A stretch of DNA of 64,000 bases from Bradyrhizobium sp. AZCC 2262. GTDB taxonomy: Bacteria > Pseudomonadota > Alphaproteobacteria > Rhizobiales > Xanthobacteraceae. Under the pieces are notes generated by a model that did no database searches, was not told the origin of the DNA, and saw nothing but the letters and a program-made list of their open reading frames with translations. The stretch is taken from assembly GCF_036924535.1 (NCBI RefSeq), contig NZ_JAZHRT010000001.1, positions 5,084,001 to 5,148,000 on the forward strand. Direction: 5' to 3'. The stretch's first letter is position 1. Every line of letters begins with the position of its first letter. The translations under genes were made by a program, and so were the position numbers. Of the stretch, positions 16,890 to 25,631 are shown one piece after another.

Positions 16890-18904
16890 TGTCGGCCGTC
16901 GCCCTGCAAATGGTCTGTATCGCCGGACTGCTCGGGTTGGCCGCGCTGGCGATCGTTCTGAGCCGGTCGAAAATCTCCACCCCCGTCATCTACGGCGCGA
17001 CACTGGCCGTATCGGCGATTGCATTGATCGGCGCGTTGCGCTTCCTGCTCGGCGGCGCCGCCGATGCCACCACCCTTACCCTGCCGGTCGGTTTGCCATG
17101 GCTCGGCGCGCATTTCCGTCTCGACGCACTGGCCTCGTTCTTCCTCGTCGTCATCAATCTGGGTGGAGCGTCGGCAAGTCTCTATGGCCTCGGCTACGGC
17201 CATCATGACCCTGCGCCGCACCGCGTGCTTCCCTTCTTCCCCGCCTTTCTCGCCGGCATGAACCTCGTGGTGCTGGCGGACGACGCCTTCTCCTATCTGC
17301 TGTGCTGGGAGTTCATGTCACTGGCATCATGGGCGCTGGTGATGGCGCACCATCGCGAACGGGGCAACGCGACGGCCGGTTACGTCTATCTCGTGATGGC
17401 AAGCTTCGGCACACTCACGCTGCTGCTCGCCTTCGGCTTGCTGGCAGGGCCGGCGGGAGAATACGGATTTGCGGCCATTCGCGCCGCACAGCACACGCCC
17501 TATGCCGCGACGCTGGTGCTGATCCTGATGCTGCTCGGCGCCGGTTCCAAGGCGGGCATGGTGCCGTTGCATGTCTGGCTGCCGCTCGCCCATCCCGCGG
17601 CGCCGAGCCACGTGTCGGCGCTGATGAGCGGCGTCATGACCAAGGTCGCGATCTATGGCTTCATTCGCGTCATGTTCGATCTGCTGGGACAGCCGAGTTG
17701 GCCGGCCAGCGTGGTCGTGCTGTTCCTCGGCAGCATCACCGCCGTCATGGGCATCCTTTACGCCATGATGGAGAAGGATCTGAAGCGCCTCCTGGCCTAC
17801 TCTACCATCGAAAATATCGGCATCGTGTTCGCCAGCCTCGGCCTTGCCATGGCGTTCCAGGCCAATGGACTGAAGGCGGCGGCGGCGCTCGCCTTCACGG
17901 CCGCGCTGTTTCACGCGCTCAACCACTCCTTCTTCAAGAGCCTGCTGTTCTTCGGCGCCGGCGCCGTGCTGACCGCGACGGGCGAGCGCGACATGGACAA
18001 GCTCGGTGGCCTCATTCACCGCATGCCGTTCACGAGCTTCGTCGTCCTCGTCGGCTGCGTCGCGATCTCGGCGCTGCCGCCGTTCAACGGCTTCGTGTCG
18101 GAGTGGCTGATCTTCCAGGCCGTGCTGCAAAGTCCGGACCTGCCGCAATGGGCGCTGAAGATCATGGTGCCCGCAGTCGGCGCGATGCTCGCGCTCGCTG
18201 CAGCACTGGCTGCGGCCTGTTTCGTCAAGACCTATGGCGTGACGTTTCTCGGCCGGCCGCGCGGGAAGATGGCGGAAACCGCACATGAAGTCGATCGCTT
18301 CTCGCTCACGGCCATGTTTATCCTTGCCGTACTTTGCCTGCTGGCGGGAATCCTGCCGGGGCTGGTGATCGATGCGCTCGCGCCGGTCGCGAACGAGATC
18401 CTCGGCAGCCGCATGCCGGCCCAGGCCGCGCAACCCTGGCTTTCGATCGTGCCGATTGCGGAAGGCCGCAGTTCGTACAACGGATTGCTGGTGATGGTGT
18501 TCATCACGGCAAGCGCGTCGCTGGCGGTCTATTTTATCCATCGCTTCGCCTCCCGCGCGCTGCGACGGGGACCGGCTTGGGGATGCGGCTTCTCCGATGC
18601 AGTGCCCGCCGCGCAATATTCCAGCGTCAGCTTTGCCCAGCCGATCCGCCGCGTATTCGGCACACTCGTGTTCCACGCCCGCGATCACGTCGCGATGCCG
18701 GCCCCGGGCGATGTCCGGCCGGCGCGGCTCAGAATCGAACTGCATGACCTGGTCTGGAACGGAATCTATGCGCCGATTGCGGATGCTGTGGCCTTTTCGT
18801 CCAGCCGGCTCAATCGCCTGCAGTTCCTGACCATCCGGCGATATCTCAGCCTGGTCTTTGCCACCCTCGTCACGCTGCTGCTGGTGCTCGCGATATGGTC
18901 GTGA
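16889..18904 (+). CDS. hyfB: Hydrogenase-4/complex I-like proton-pumping subunit HyfB (NuoL-type)
   Basis: A 671-residue antiporter-like membrane subunit with about 15-16 hydrophobic segments. Proton-channel residues of the family are present: Glu141 in LLCWEFMSLASW, the lysine in GAGSKAGMVPLHVWLP, and the lysine in SGVMTKVAIYGF. The discontinuous-helix region KRLLAYSTIENIGI and the late PPFNGFVSEW are typical of HyfB/HycC. It resembles hydrogenase-4 more than true complex I. The C-terminal part, with SAVPAAQYSSVSFAQPIRR-like sequence, extends as in HyfB. Overlaps hyfC by 10 bases. Confidence 0.9.
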   Translation: MSAVALQMVCIAGLLGLAALAIVLSRSKISTPVIYGATLAVSAIALIGALRFLLGGAADATTLTLPVGLPWLGAHFRLDALASFFLVVINLGGASASLYGLGYGHHDPAPHRVLPFFPAFLAGMNLVVLADDAFSYLLCWEFMSLASWALVMAHHRERGNATAGYVYLVMASFGTLTLLLAFGLLAGPAGEYGFAAIRAAQHTPYAATLVLILMLLGAGSKAGMVPLHVWLPLAHPAAPSHVSALMSGVMTKVAIYGFIRVMFDLLGQPSWPASVVVLFLGSITAVMGILYAMMEKDLKRLLAYSTIENIGIVFASLGLAMAFQANGLKAAAALAFTAALFHALNHSFFKSLLFFGAGAVLTATGERDMDKLGGLIHRMPFTSFVVLVGCVAISALPPFNGFVSEWLIFQAVLQSPDLPQWALKIMVPAVGAMLALAAALAAACFVKTYGVTFLGRPRGKMAETAHEVDRFSLTAMFILAVLCLLAGILPGLVIDALAPVANEILGSRMPAQAAQPWLSIVPIAEGRSSYNGLLVMVFITASASLAVYFIHRFASRALRRGPAWGCGFSDAVPAAQYSSVSFAQPIRRVFGTLVFHARDHVAMPAPGDVRPARLRIELHDLVWNGIYAPIADAVAFSSSRLNRLQFLTIRRYLSLVFATLVTLLLVLAIWS

Positions 18905-19851
18905 TCTCGGACATCATCGTGCAAGGCGTGCAGATGCTGCTCGTGCTGCTGCTCGCCCCGCTCCTGACCGGCTACGTGCGCAAGATCAAGGCCCGGCTGG
19001 TACGCCGCCAGGGGGCTTCCATCTTTCAGCCCTATCGCGACCTGCTGCGCCTGATGCGCAAGGAAGTGGTGCTCGCCGACAACGCCTCATGGCTGTTCCG
19101 CGTAACACCTTACATCACCTTCGCCGCGATCTGGGTCGCGGCCGCCCTGGTGCCGACCTTCGCGATCGGGCTGTTGTTCAACTGGACGGCGGATCTGATC
19201 GCCATCGTCGCGCTGCTCGGAAGTGCGCGCTTCTTCCTCGCGCTTGCTGGGATGGACGTCGGCACCAGTTTCGGCGGCATCGGGTCCAGCCGCGAGGTGA
19301 TGATCGCGGCGCTTGCCGAGCCCGCGATGCTGCTGATCGTTTTCTGCCTGGCGCTAGTCGCCGGTTCGACGCAACTCTCGACCGTCTCGCACTTGCTGGC
19401 GTCGTCCTATGTGGGACTGCGAGTGTCGCTCGGGATGGCGCTGGTCGCGCTGTTCATGGTGGCGATCGCGGAGAACGCGCGCATTCCGGTCGACAACCCG
19501 GCGACGCATCTCGAACTCACCATGGTGCATGAGGCGATGATCCTGGAATATTCGGGACGCCATCTCGCGATGATCGAGTTCGGCGCGTTTCTCAAGCTGC
19601 TGCTGTATGTCTCGTTGATCGCCTGCGTGTTCCTCCCCTGGCAGATCGCGCTGTACGGCAGCGGTACGTTGTCATACGCGATCGGCGCCGGCGCCTACAT
19701 CATCAAGCTCGCGCTGGCCGGCTTCCTGCTCGCGCTGTTCGAGACCGCCACGGCAAAGATGCGGGTGTTTCGCGTTCCGCAATTCCTCGGCGCGGCGTTC
19801 ATGCTGGGCCTGCTCGGCACCCTGCTGCTGTTCGTCTCGAGGAGTTTCTGA
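18895..19851 (+). CDS. hyfC: Membrane anchor subunit HyfC (NuoH-like)
   Basis: A 318-residue membrane protein of the NuoH/HycD/HyfC family that links the soluble arm to the membrane arm. The cytoplasmic loops have GASIFQPYRDLLRLMRKE near residue 45 and the acidic ENARIPVDNPATHLELTMVHEAMILEYS stretch around residues 195-222, which in relatives lines the connection to the proton path. About eight hydrophobic segments. The start ATG 18895 lies inside the end of hyfB, and the stop overlaps hyfE (TGATG), showing translational coupling. Confidence 0.9.
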   Translation: MVVISDIIVQGVQMLLVLLLAPLLTGYVRKIKARLVRRQGASIFQPYRDLLRLMRKEVVLADNASWLFRVTPYITFAAIWVAAALVPTFAIGLLFNWTADLIAIVALLGSARFFLALAGMDVGTSFGGIGSSREVMIAALAEPAMLLIVFCLALVAGSTQLSTVSHLLASSYVGLRVSLGMALVALFMVAIAENARIPVDNPATHLELTMVHEAMILEYSGRHLAMIEFGAFLKLLLYVSLIACVFLPWQIALYGSGTLSYAIGAGAYIIKLALAGFLLALFETATAKMRVFRVPQFLGAAFMLGLLGTLLLFVSRSF

Positions 19852-20519
19852 TGCAGATGCACAGTCTCGCCTTCGACGTCTCCCACACGCTGGCCGGCGG
19901 ACTGGTGCTGATCAGCTTGATGATGCTGTATCAGGACCGGCTCTATTCGCTGCTCAACGTGTTCGCGCTCCACGCCCTAGTGCTGGCGTTCTCGGTTGCC
20001 TGGCAGGCCTTCATCCAAGACGCACCTCATCTCTACGTCACCGCGGTCATCGCCCTGGTATTCAAGGCGATCGTCATTCCGGTCGCGCTGCACCGCATCG
20101 TCAAGCAGCTCGGAATTCACCGCGACATCGAGTCGGCCGTCGGAATCGGTCCGACCATGCTGGCCGGAATGGGGCTCGTCGCCCTCTCCCTGGTTCTCAT
20201 GCTGCGGGTAACGAGCGACGCCGATCCGCTGGCGCGCGAGGATCTCGCCTTTGCCTTGTCCGTGGTGCTGCTCGGACTTCTGGTCATGGTGACGCGCCGC
20301 AATGCGGTCAGCCAGGTTGTCGGATTCATGTCGCTTGAAAACGGACTGGTGCTGGCGGCGACCGGCGCCAAGGGCATGCCGCTGGTCGTCGAGATCAGCG
20401 TCGCCTTCTCGATCCTGATCGCGTTCATCGTCATCGGCATCTTCCTGTTCCGAATCCGCGAGCGCTTCGATTCGGTGGATGTCTCCGCGCTCGACGATTT
20501 CAGGGGCGAACGACGATGA
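19851..20519 (+). CDS. hyfE: Hydrogenase-4 membrane subunit HyfE-like
   Basis: A 222-residue membrane protein with six to seven hydrophobic segments, similar to HyfE, which is the NuoK-type small subunit enlarged at its N terminus. MLYQDRLYSLLNVFALHALV near the start and VVGFMSLENGLVLAA in the second half (with the membrane glutamate of NuoK-like proteins) support this. It is bounded by a TGATG overlap upstream and an ATGA overlap downstream. The stretch after the last helix is short and polar. Confidence 0.85.
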   Translation: MQMHSLAFDVSHTLAGGLVLISLMMLYQDRLYSLLNVFALHALVLAFSVAWQAFIQDAPHLYVTAVIALVFKAIVIPVALHRIVKQLGIHRDIESAVGIGPTMLAGMGLVALSLVLMLRVTSDADPLAREDLAFALSVVLLGLLVMVTRRNAVSQVVGFMSLENGLVLAATGAKGMPLVVEISVAFSILIAFIVIGIFLFRIRERFDSVDVSALDDFRGERR

Positions 20520-21967
20520 CCCTGTCGTTCTTCAATCCCGTTACCGCCGTCCTGCTGATCCCGATCTGCTCGGCGGCGCTGCTGGCCGCCCTGCCCGGCT
20601 ACCTTGTGACGGCACGCCTGAACGTCGTTGCCAGCCTCGCGACATTCCTGTCTGCGCTCTCCTTGTTCGTGGTAGAACGTCCCGCACCCGGGCCTTACGT
20701 ACTAATCGACGATCTCAACATCGTCTTCATCGTGCTCAATACGTTCGTGGGATTCACCACCAGCATCTTCAGTGCGAGCTATATCGCGCATGAGCTCGAG
20801 AGCGAGCGGCTGACGCCGGTCTACTTGCGCTTCTACCATGCCATGTACCAGATCATGATGTTCGGCATGAACCTCGCGTTCGTGTCGAACAATATCGGCT
20901 TGATGTGGGTCGCAGTCGAAGTCGCGACACTGACGACGGTGCTGATGGTCGGCATCTACCGAACCCATGCGGCGCTCGAAGCCGCCTGGAAGTATTTCAT
21001 CCTGGGCAGCGTCGGCATCGCGCTCGCCTTGTTCGGCACCATCCTGGTCTATATGGCCGCTCGCCCGGTCATGGGCGAAGGCCAGGACGGCATGGTCTGG
21101 ACGCTGCTGGTCGAGCGTGCGGCGAACTTCGACGCGGCACTTCTCAATGTTGCATTCGTATTCCTGTTTCTCGGCTACGGCACCAAGGTCGGCCTCGCGC
21201 CGCTGCATGCCTGGTTGCCCGACGCGCACGCCGAGGGTCCGACGCCGATATCGGCCGTGTTGTCGGGCCTATTGCTGAACGTCGCGCTCTATGCGCTGCT
21301 GCGCTTCAAGATACTGCTCGCCGCCAACCCGGCCTCGATTGCCCCCGGTCCCCTGATGGTGACGATGGGACTGGTGTCGCTGATCTTCGCGGCCTTCATG
21401 CTGTACCGGCGCCGCGACATCAAACGCCTGTTCGCCTATTCCTCGATCGAGCACATGGGCATCATCGTGTTTGCGTTCGGAATGGGAGGGCCGCTCGCCA
21501 ATTTCGCCGGGCTGCTGCACATGGTGATGCACAGCCTGACCAAGTCGGCAATCTTCTACGCCGTCGGACACATTTCGCAAATCAAGGGCACGCAGAGAAT
21601 CTCGCGGATCCGCGGCCTGACGGTGACGCATCCGGCGCTCGGCTGGGGGCTGGTGGTGGGCGTGGTCGCAATCGCCGGACTGCCGCCGCTCGGGATATTC
21701 ATGAGCGAGTTCCTGGTCGTGAGTTCGACCTTTGCAAGGCAGCCGTTGCTCGCGATCTTGCTGGTATTCGGCCTGCTGCTGGCCTTCGGCGCACTGACGT
21801 TGCGCCTGACGAGTGTCGCCTTCGGCGAGCCGCGCGGCAGTACGGCCCCGGCCGACGCCTCTTATATTCCGATGTTTGCGCATCTCGCGCTGGTGTTGGG
21901 CGCCGGGATTTATCTTCCCGCCCCGCTGGTGGTCTGGTTCCAGCATGTGGCTCAGCTCCTTGGATAG
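20516..21967 (+). CDS. hyfF: Proton-pumping subunit HyfF-like (NuoN/NuoL-type)
   Basis: A 483-residue antiporter-like subunit with about 14 hydrophobic segments. Channel residues are visible: Glu in MWVAVEVATLTTVLMVG, lysine in GYGTKVGLAPLHAWLPDAHAEGPTPIS, and KRLFAYSSIEHMGII. The usual HLxxH-like element appears as GLLHMVMHSLTKSAIF. It is thus the second antiporter-type subunit of the complex besides HyfB; no HyfD-like third one is present. Twelve bases separate it from hyfG. Confidence 0.9.
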   Translation: MTLSFFNPVTAVLLIPICSAALLAALPGYLVTARLNVVASLATFLSALSLFVVERPAPGPYVLIDDLNIVFIVLNTFVGFTTSIFSASYIAHELESERLTPVYLRFYHAMYQIMMFGMNLAFVSNNIGLMWVAVEVATLTTVLMVGIYRTHAALEAAWKYFILGSVGIALALFGTILVYMAARPVMGEGQDGMVWTLLVERAANFDAALLNVAFVFLFLGYGTKVGLAPLHAWLPDAHAEGPTPISAVLSGLLLNVALYALLRFKILLAANPASIAPGPLMVTMGLVSLIFAAFMLYRRRDIKRLFAYSSIEHMGIIVFAFGMGGPLANFAGLLHMVMHSLTKSAIFYAVGHISQIKGTQRISRIRGLTVTHPALGWGLVVGVVAIAGLPPLGIFMSEFLVVSSTFARQPLLAILLVFGLLLAFGALTLRLTSVAFGEPRGSTAPADASYIPMFAHLALVLGAGIYLPAPLVVWFQHVAQLLG

Positions 21968-21979
21968 GAACGAAATGAC

Positions 21980-23491
21980 ATGCCGTCGCTGATCGATCTG
22001 ACGCTGGAGGGCCGCAAGGTCGGGCAATACGGCCCGTGGCCGCGCGTTGCAGTCGATGCTTCGGTCTGGACATTCGCGGCGAGCGAGCTGGCGCATGGAC
22101 GCTGGAGCCTGCTCGGCCTCTGGGGCGAATCCGCAACGGTGCACATGGCGATCATGGATGGACAGACCGCAGAGATCGCGGTCGTCAGCCTGGAGTGCCC
22201 CGACCGCAAATTTCCTTCCGTCGGCAAGCATCATCCTCCGGCGTTGCGGCTGGAACGCACCATCCACGACCTGTTCGGACTATCCGCCGAGAGTTCGCCC
22301 GATGCCCGCCGGTGGCTCGACCACAACCGCTGGAGCGTGCGCTTTCCATTGGGAGGTCGCATCGACGCATTGCCAAACGCGGCGCCCTACCGTTTCCTCG
22401 CCGCCGAGGGCGACGGCCTGCACCAGATTGCGGTCGGCCCTGTCCATGCGGGCATCATCGAGCCCGGACATTTCCGCTTTACCGCCAGCGGCGAGACCGT
22501 GGTCCGGCTCGAACAGCGGCTTGGATACGTCCATAAGGGCATCGACGGGCTGATGACCGGCGCCAGTCTCGCGCGCGGCGTTCAACTCGCCGGCCGCACG
22601 TCGGGCGACAGCACCGTGGCTTACGCTTACGCGTTTTCGCGCGCGGCCGAAGTCGCTCTGGATCTCGCCGTGCCTGATCGAGCTGTGTTCCTGCGCGCGC
22701 TGCTGGCAGAACTCGAGCGGCTCGCCAACCATCTCGGCGACATCGGCGCCATCTGCAACGATGCGTCCTTTACATTGATGCACGCGCATTGCGGGGTGTT
22801 GCGCGAGAGCGTGCTGCGCGCGGGTGGCGCCGCCTTCGGCCATCGCCTGATGCGCGACGTCGTCGTGCCCGGCGGGGTCAGCCGCGACATCGGCAATGGC
22901 GGGGCGGAAACCATCCAGGCCATGCTGGACAATATCCGCCTGCGCTTTCCCGCGCTTGTCGAACTCTATGACAACACCGCTTCGCTGCAGGATCGTACCG
23001 TCGATACCGGAACGCTCACGCCGCCGCTGGCCCGGCAATATGCCGCCGGCGGCTATATCGGCCGCGCCTCGGGCCGCGCGTTCGACACGCGCCGGACGCT
23101 GGCCTATCCACCCTACGACAGCCTGCGTTTCGACGTGCCTGTTCTCAACGAGGGCGACGTCAATGCGCGCGTCTGGATCAGGGTGCGCGAAGTCGAGCAA
23201 AGCCTGTCGCTGATCGACCAGATCCTGAGCCGGCTCCCCGAAGGCCCGACATGCAAGGAAGTTCCGCTTGGAGGGGAGGTACGCGAGGGCATGGCGATCG
23301 TGGAGGGATTCCGCGGCGACGTTCTGGTCTGGCTGCGCCTGCGCAATGGCCTGATCGAACGATGCCACATACGCGACCCGTCCTGGTTTCAATGGCCGCT
23401 GCTGGAAGCCGTGATCGAGAACAACATCGTCGCGGACTTTCCGCTCTGCAACAAGTCGTTCAACTGTTCCTATTCAGGCCACGATCTGTAA
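21980..23491 (+). CDS. hyfG: HyfG/HycE-like large subunit (NuoC-NuoD fusion) lacking the Ni-binding cysteines
   Basis: A 503-residue fusion of a NuoC-like domain (about residues 1-145) and a NuoD/hydrogenase large-subunit domain, as in HycE/HyfG. VGPVHAGIIEPGHFRF (152-167) and RLGYVHKGIDGLM mark the second domain. The first Ni ligand motif RxCGxC of [NiFe] hydrogenases reads RTSGDS (206-211), with serine in both cysteine positions. The C terminus is CNKSFNCSYSGHDL with no DPCxxC. The subunit therefore cannot bind the NiFe centre in the usual way. It fits the 'energy-converting hydrogenase related' (Ehr) complexes, which stand between complex I and group 4 hydrogenases. The substrate is unknown; a quinone-like or other redox partner is an inference. 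Confidence 0.85.
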   Translation: MPSLIDLTLEGRKVGQYGPWPRVAVDASVWTFAASELAHGRWSLLGLWGESATVHMAIMDGQTAEIAVVSLECPDRKFPSVGKHHPPALRLERTIHDLFGLSAESSPDARRWLDHNRWSVRFPLGGRIDALPNAAPYRFLAAEGDGLHQIAVGPVHAGIIEPGHFRFTASGETVVRLEQRLGYVHKGIDGLMTGASLARGVQLAGRTSGDSTVAYAYAFSRAAEVALDLAVPDRAVFLRALLAELERLANHLGDIGAICNDASFTLMHAHCGVLRESVLRAGGAAFGHRLMRDVVVPGGVSRDIGNGGAETIQAMLDNIRLRFPALVELYDNTASLQDRTVDTGTLTPPLARQYAAGGYIGRASGRAFDTRRTLAYPPYDSLRFDVPVLNEGDVNARVWIRVREVEQSLSLIDQILSRLPEGPTCKEVPLGGEVREGMAIVEGFRGDVLVWLRLRNGLIERCHIRDPSWFQWPLLEAVIENNIVADFPLCNKSFNCSYSGHDL

Positions 23492-23502
23492 GGACGCATG
23501 CG

Positions 23503-24036
23503 ATGCGCAAGCTGCTGTTTGAAAGTGTGTTCCGCCAGCCGCTCACCGAACCGGCGCCATCGCCCGATGATGCCGCGGTGGCCGAACTCGCCGCCGCGCT
23601 CGGGCAGGCTGCGCGGCGGAAACTCGGCCGGAGCCTTTCCATACGCGAGGTCGACGCCGGATCCTGCAATGGATGTGAGCTGGAGATCCATGCGCTCAAC
23701 AACGCCTATTACGACGTCGAGCGGTTCGGCCTGCGGTTTGTCGCCTCACCGCGTCATGCCGACGTCCTGATGGTGACGGGACCGGTGACGAAAAACATGC
23801 GCGAGGCGCTCGAACGCACCTATCACGCGACGCCGAACCCGAAATGGGTGGTCGCGGTCGGAGATTGCGCGCGGAACGGAGGATGTTTCGCCGGCAGCTA
23901 CGCGGTCGTCGGCGGCGTCTCCGAGGTCGTCCCGGTCGACCTGCACATTCCCGGCTGCCCGCCCGCCCCCACAGCCATGCTGCAAGGATTGCTGGCGCTG
24001 CTCGAACGCGCGGACACGGGCGCCGCTACGTCGTGA
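23503..24036 (+). CDS. hyfI: Fe-S subunit HyfI-like (NuoB family)
   Basis: A 177-residue small subunit of the NuoB/HycG/HyfI family. It holds one [4Fe-4S] cluster through Cys55 and Cys58 (GSCNGCELE), Cys122 (GDCARNGGC) and Cys152 (IPGCPPAP), so the electron-transfer cluster next to the former active site is intact. ATG 23503 is preceded by AAGGA eight bases upstream; the frame is open further upstream only as a shadow of hyfG. It closes the operon. No NuoI-like two-cluster ferredoxin subunit (HyfH/HycF), HyfA or hydrogenase maturation gene follows. Confidence 0.9.
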   Translation: MRKLLFESVFRQPLTEPAPSPDDAAVAELAAALGQAARRKLGRSLSIREVDAGSCNGCELEIHALNNAYYDVERFGLRFVASPRHADVLMVTGPVTKNMREALERTYHATPNPKWVVAVGDCARNGGCFAGSYAVVGGVSEVVPVDLHIPGCPPAPTAMLQGLLALLERADTGAATS

Positions 24037-24042
24037 GGAACG

Positions 24043-24369
24043 CTATCGAACCCGTTCCAGCACCCGCTTCGGCTGGCGGACGGTCTTGCTCTTTGTCTTG
24101 AGATTTGTTTTGGGATTTGTGACATGTTCACGGAGGCGCACCCCTCGCCCGCCTGTCGCGCTCGCGGCGCCCGGATTGATCAACTCGATCCCGGCGCTCT
24201 CGAGCGCGGAAACCAGTTTCATCAGCGAATCGACGTTGGCGCGGATTACACCGTCGCTGGCTTCCATGCGCTGGATGGTCGGCACCGAAAGATCGGCCAG
24301 TTCGGCCATTTGCCGCTGATCGATGCTCAGAAGCGCGCGCGCGGCCCTGAGTTGATTGGCGGTAATCAT
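24043..24369 (-). CDS. Small XRE-type HTH regulator, paralogue of the gene at 16590
   Basis: A 108-residue protein with an N-terminal XRE helix-turn-helix (AELADLSVPTIQRMEAS) and a lysine/arginine-rich tail, KTNLKTKSKTVRQPKR. It shares 47 of 63 N-terminal residues and the GGRGVRLR segment with the regulator at 16590. It converges on hyfI with a 6-base gap. The region just upstream of its start (24370-24430) is AT-rich and has a GGATATATTTATCC palindrome that may be its operator. The pair suggests dual or cross-regulation of the complex. Confidence 0.85.
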   Translation of the reverse strand: MITANQLRAARALLSIDQRQMAELADLSVPTIQRMEASDGVIRANVDSLMKLVSALESAGIELINPGAASATGGRGVRLREHVTNPKTNLKTKSKTVRQPKRVLERVR

Positions 24370-24554
24370 GGGGACGGTTCTCCCGGTTTCGGAAGCGGAT
24401 ATATTTATCCCATCTAAATTACTGCCTCAAGCATCAACTCAGAGGTTCAGTATATCAACCGGGAGACCGCATGGTCTCTCTGCACGATTGGCATCCGATT
24501 CACGACATGATAAACGATGTATCAAACATCCTATTTAATGCGTGGTGACATCAG

Positions 24555-25301
24555 GTGCGATTGCTGGGGCGCTATCAGGGCAGGAACGGCGCAATCGAGA
24601 TCGTCGAATGCTCCGCGGACGGAACGCGGATCTATTTCGAGGAAGGCATCAGGCAGAGTCAGGCCACGCCCGACGGCGAGAGCGTCTTCAGCTATGTCAA
24701 GCTCATGGACGAGCTCCTGCATCGCGCGACGAACATTCTGGTCCTGGGATGCGGCGGCGGGAATCTCGCCACCAGGCTGGCGCGTCTCGGAAAAGAGCTG
24801 ACGATCGTCGACAACAACCCGATCAGCTTCGTGATCGCCCAAAGATATTTTGGGCTGCCGGACGGATTGCCGCTGATCGTGTCTGATTTCCGGAAATTCA
24901 TTCTCGACGACGATCTGCTTTACGACGGGATCGCCATCGATGTCGGAGGTCCGGATTTTCGCTTTGACGATGAATTCGACGTCGAGACCTGCGACGCCAT
25001 CCGCGCGCGGTTGACGCCCGCTGGCCGCATCGTCATGAACGTGCTGGTCCCAAACGACATCGACCCGGTACCCGATCGCATCGCCGCGCGGCTTGCCGGC
25101 GACCGGTTGGGAACATGGATCATCGACGAACAGGGTGTCCAGGATCGAAATGCGATCATTGCATGCATGCCGGAAAAGCAGTTGAACGCGCGTCCGGCGC
25201 TCGCCGAGGTGATGCAAAACAGCCTCGAGCGATGGTCGATCCGGCGCGGCAGATTGCGCGGTCGCGACCTCGGCGCGATGTATTCCAGCGCTGACAGGTA
25301 A
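24555..25301 (+). CDS. Spermidine synthase-like / class I methyltransferase-fold protein
   Basis: A 248-residue Rossmann-fold protein. NILVLGCGGGNLATRLARLGKELTIVDNNP around residues 62-90 is the nucleotide-binding glycine loop with the acidic end of strand 2, and DDDLLYDGIAIDVGGPDF resembles the spermidine-synthase active-site segment. I cannot tell an aminopropyltransferase from a methyltransferase; the conserved aminopropyltransferase DGG/Tyr pattern is not clear. GTG 24555 is the likely start (no in-frame ATG nearby). It lies between the Hyf-like operon and the peptide transporter and has no obvious partner. Confidence 0.65.
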   Translation: MRLLGRYQGRNGAIEIVECSADGTRIYFEEGIRQSQATPDGESVFSYVKLMDELLHRATNILVLGCGGGNLATRLARLGKELTIVDNNPISFVIAQRYFGLPDGLPLIVSDFRKFILDDDLLYDGIAIDVGGPDFRFDDEFDVETCDAIRARLTPAGRIVMNVLVPNDIDPVPDRIAARLAGDRLGTWIIDEQGVQDRNAIIACMPEKQLNARPALAEVMQNSLERWSIRRGRLRGRDLGAMYSSADR

Positions 25302-25631
25302 CCAGTCGCGCCGCGCATCGCGCTTCTGTTGCGCGGTCTGCGCAAGTTCCAGCGAACGGCGTCAACCCTCGATTGGCGTCTGGACGCAAACTAATCGCCA
25401 AAATTTCGCGATACGGACTTCTTGCATTGCAAGAAGTCATTGCAGCCAGCGCAAAAGGACGCAGCCGGAGCGAATTGGCAGATTAGGCGTGACGCCGCGT
25501 CGGACCAGTGTCACTATCCAGGAATAATCAAAGCCGCGCACGTCGGACGAAGCGCGGCTGCCGAGGGGGAAATAAAAGCGTCGGCGTGGACGCATACGCC
25601 TCCTTTGGCCTAACCGGTCCGTTGGCGTCGC
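25302..25631. promoter_or_regulatory. Intergenic region with 23-bp perfect palindrome and hairpin before the dpp-like operon
   Basis: These 330 bases contain no convincing gene. A palindrome at 25416-25438 has perfect 11-base arms (GACTTCTTGCA and TGCAAGAAGTC) around a single T. At 25532-25559 a hairpin has AGCCGCGC and GCGCGGCT arms with a 12-base loop. The first looks like an operator for a dimeric regulator of the transporter operon, the second like a leader or attenuator hairpin. No regulator gene lies beside it in the window. Confidence 0.4.

Noticed and set aside
21980..23491. Calling the complex an active [NiFe] hydrogenase or formate hydrogenlyase
   Set aside because: The large subunit lacks the cysteines needed for the NiFe centre, and no maturation or formate dehydrogenase genes are present.
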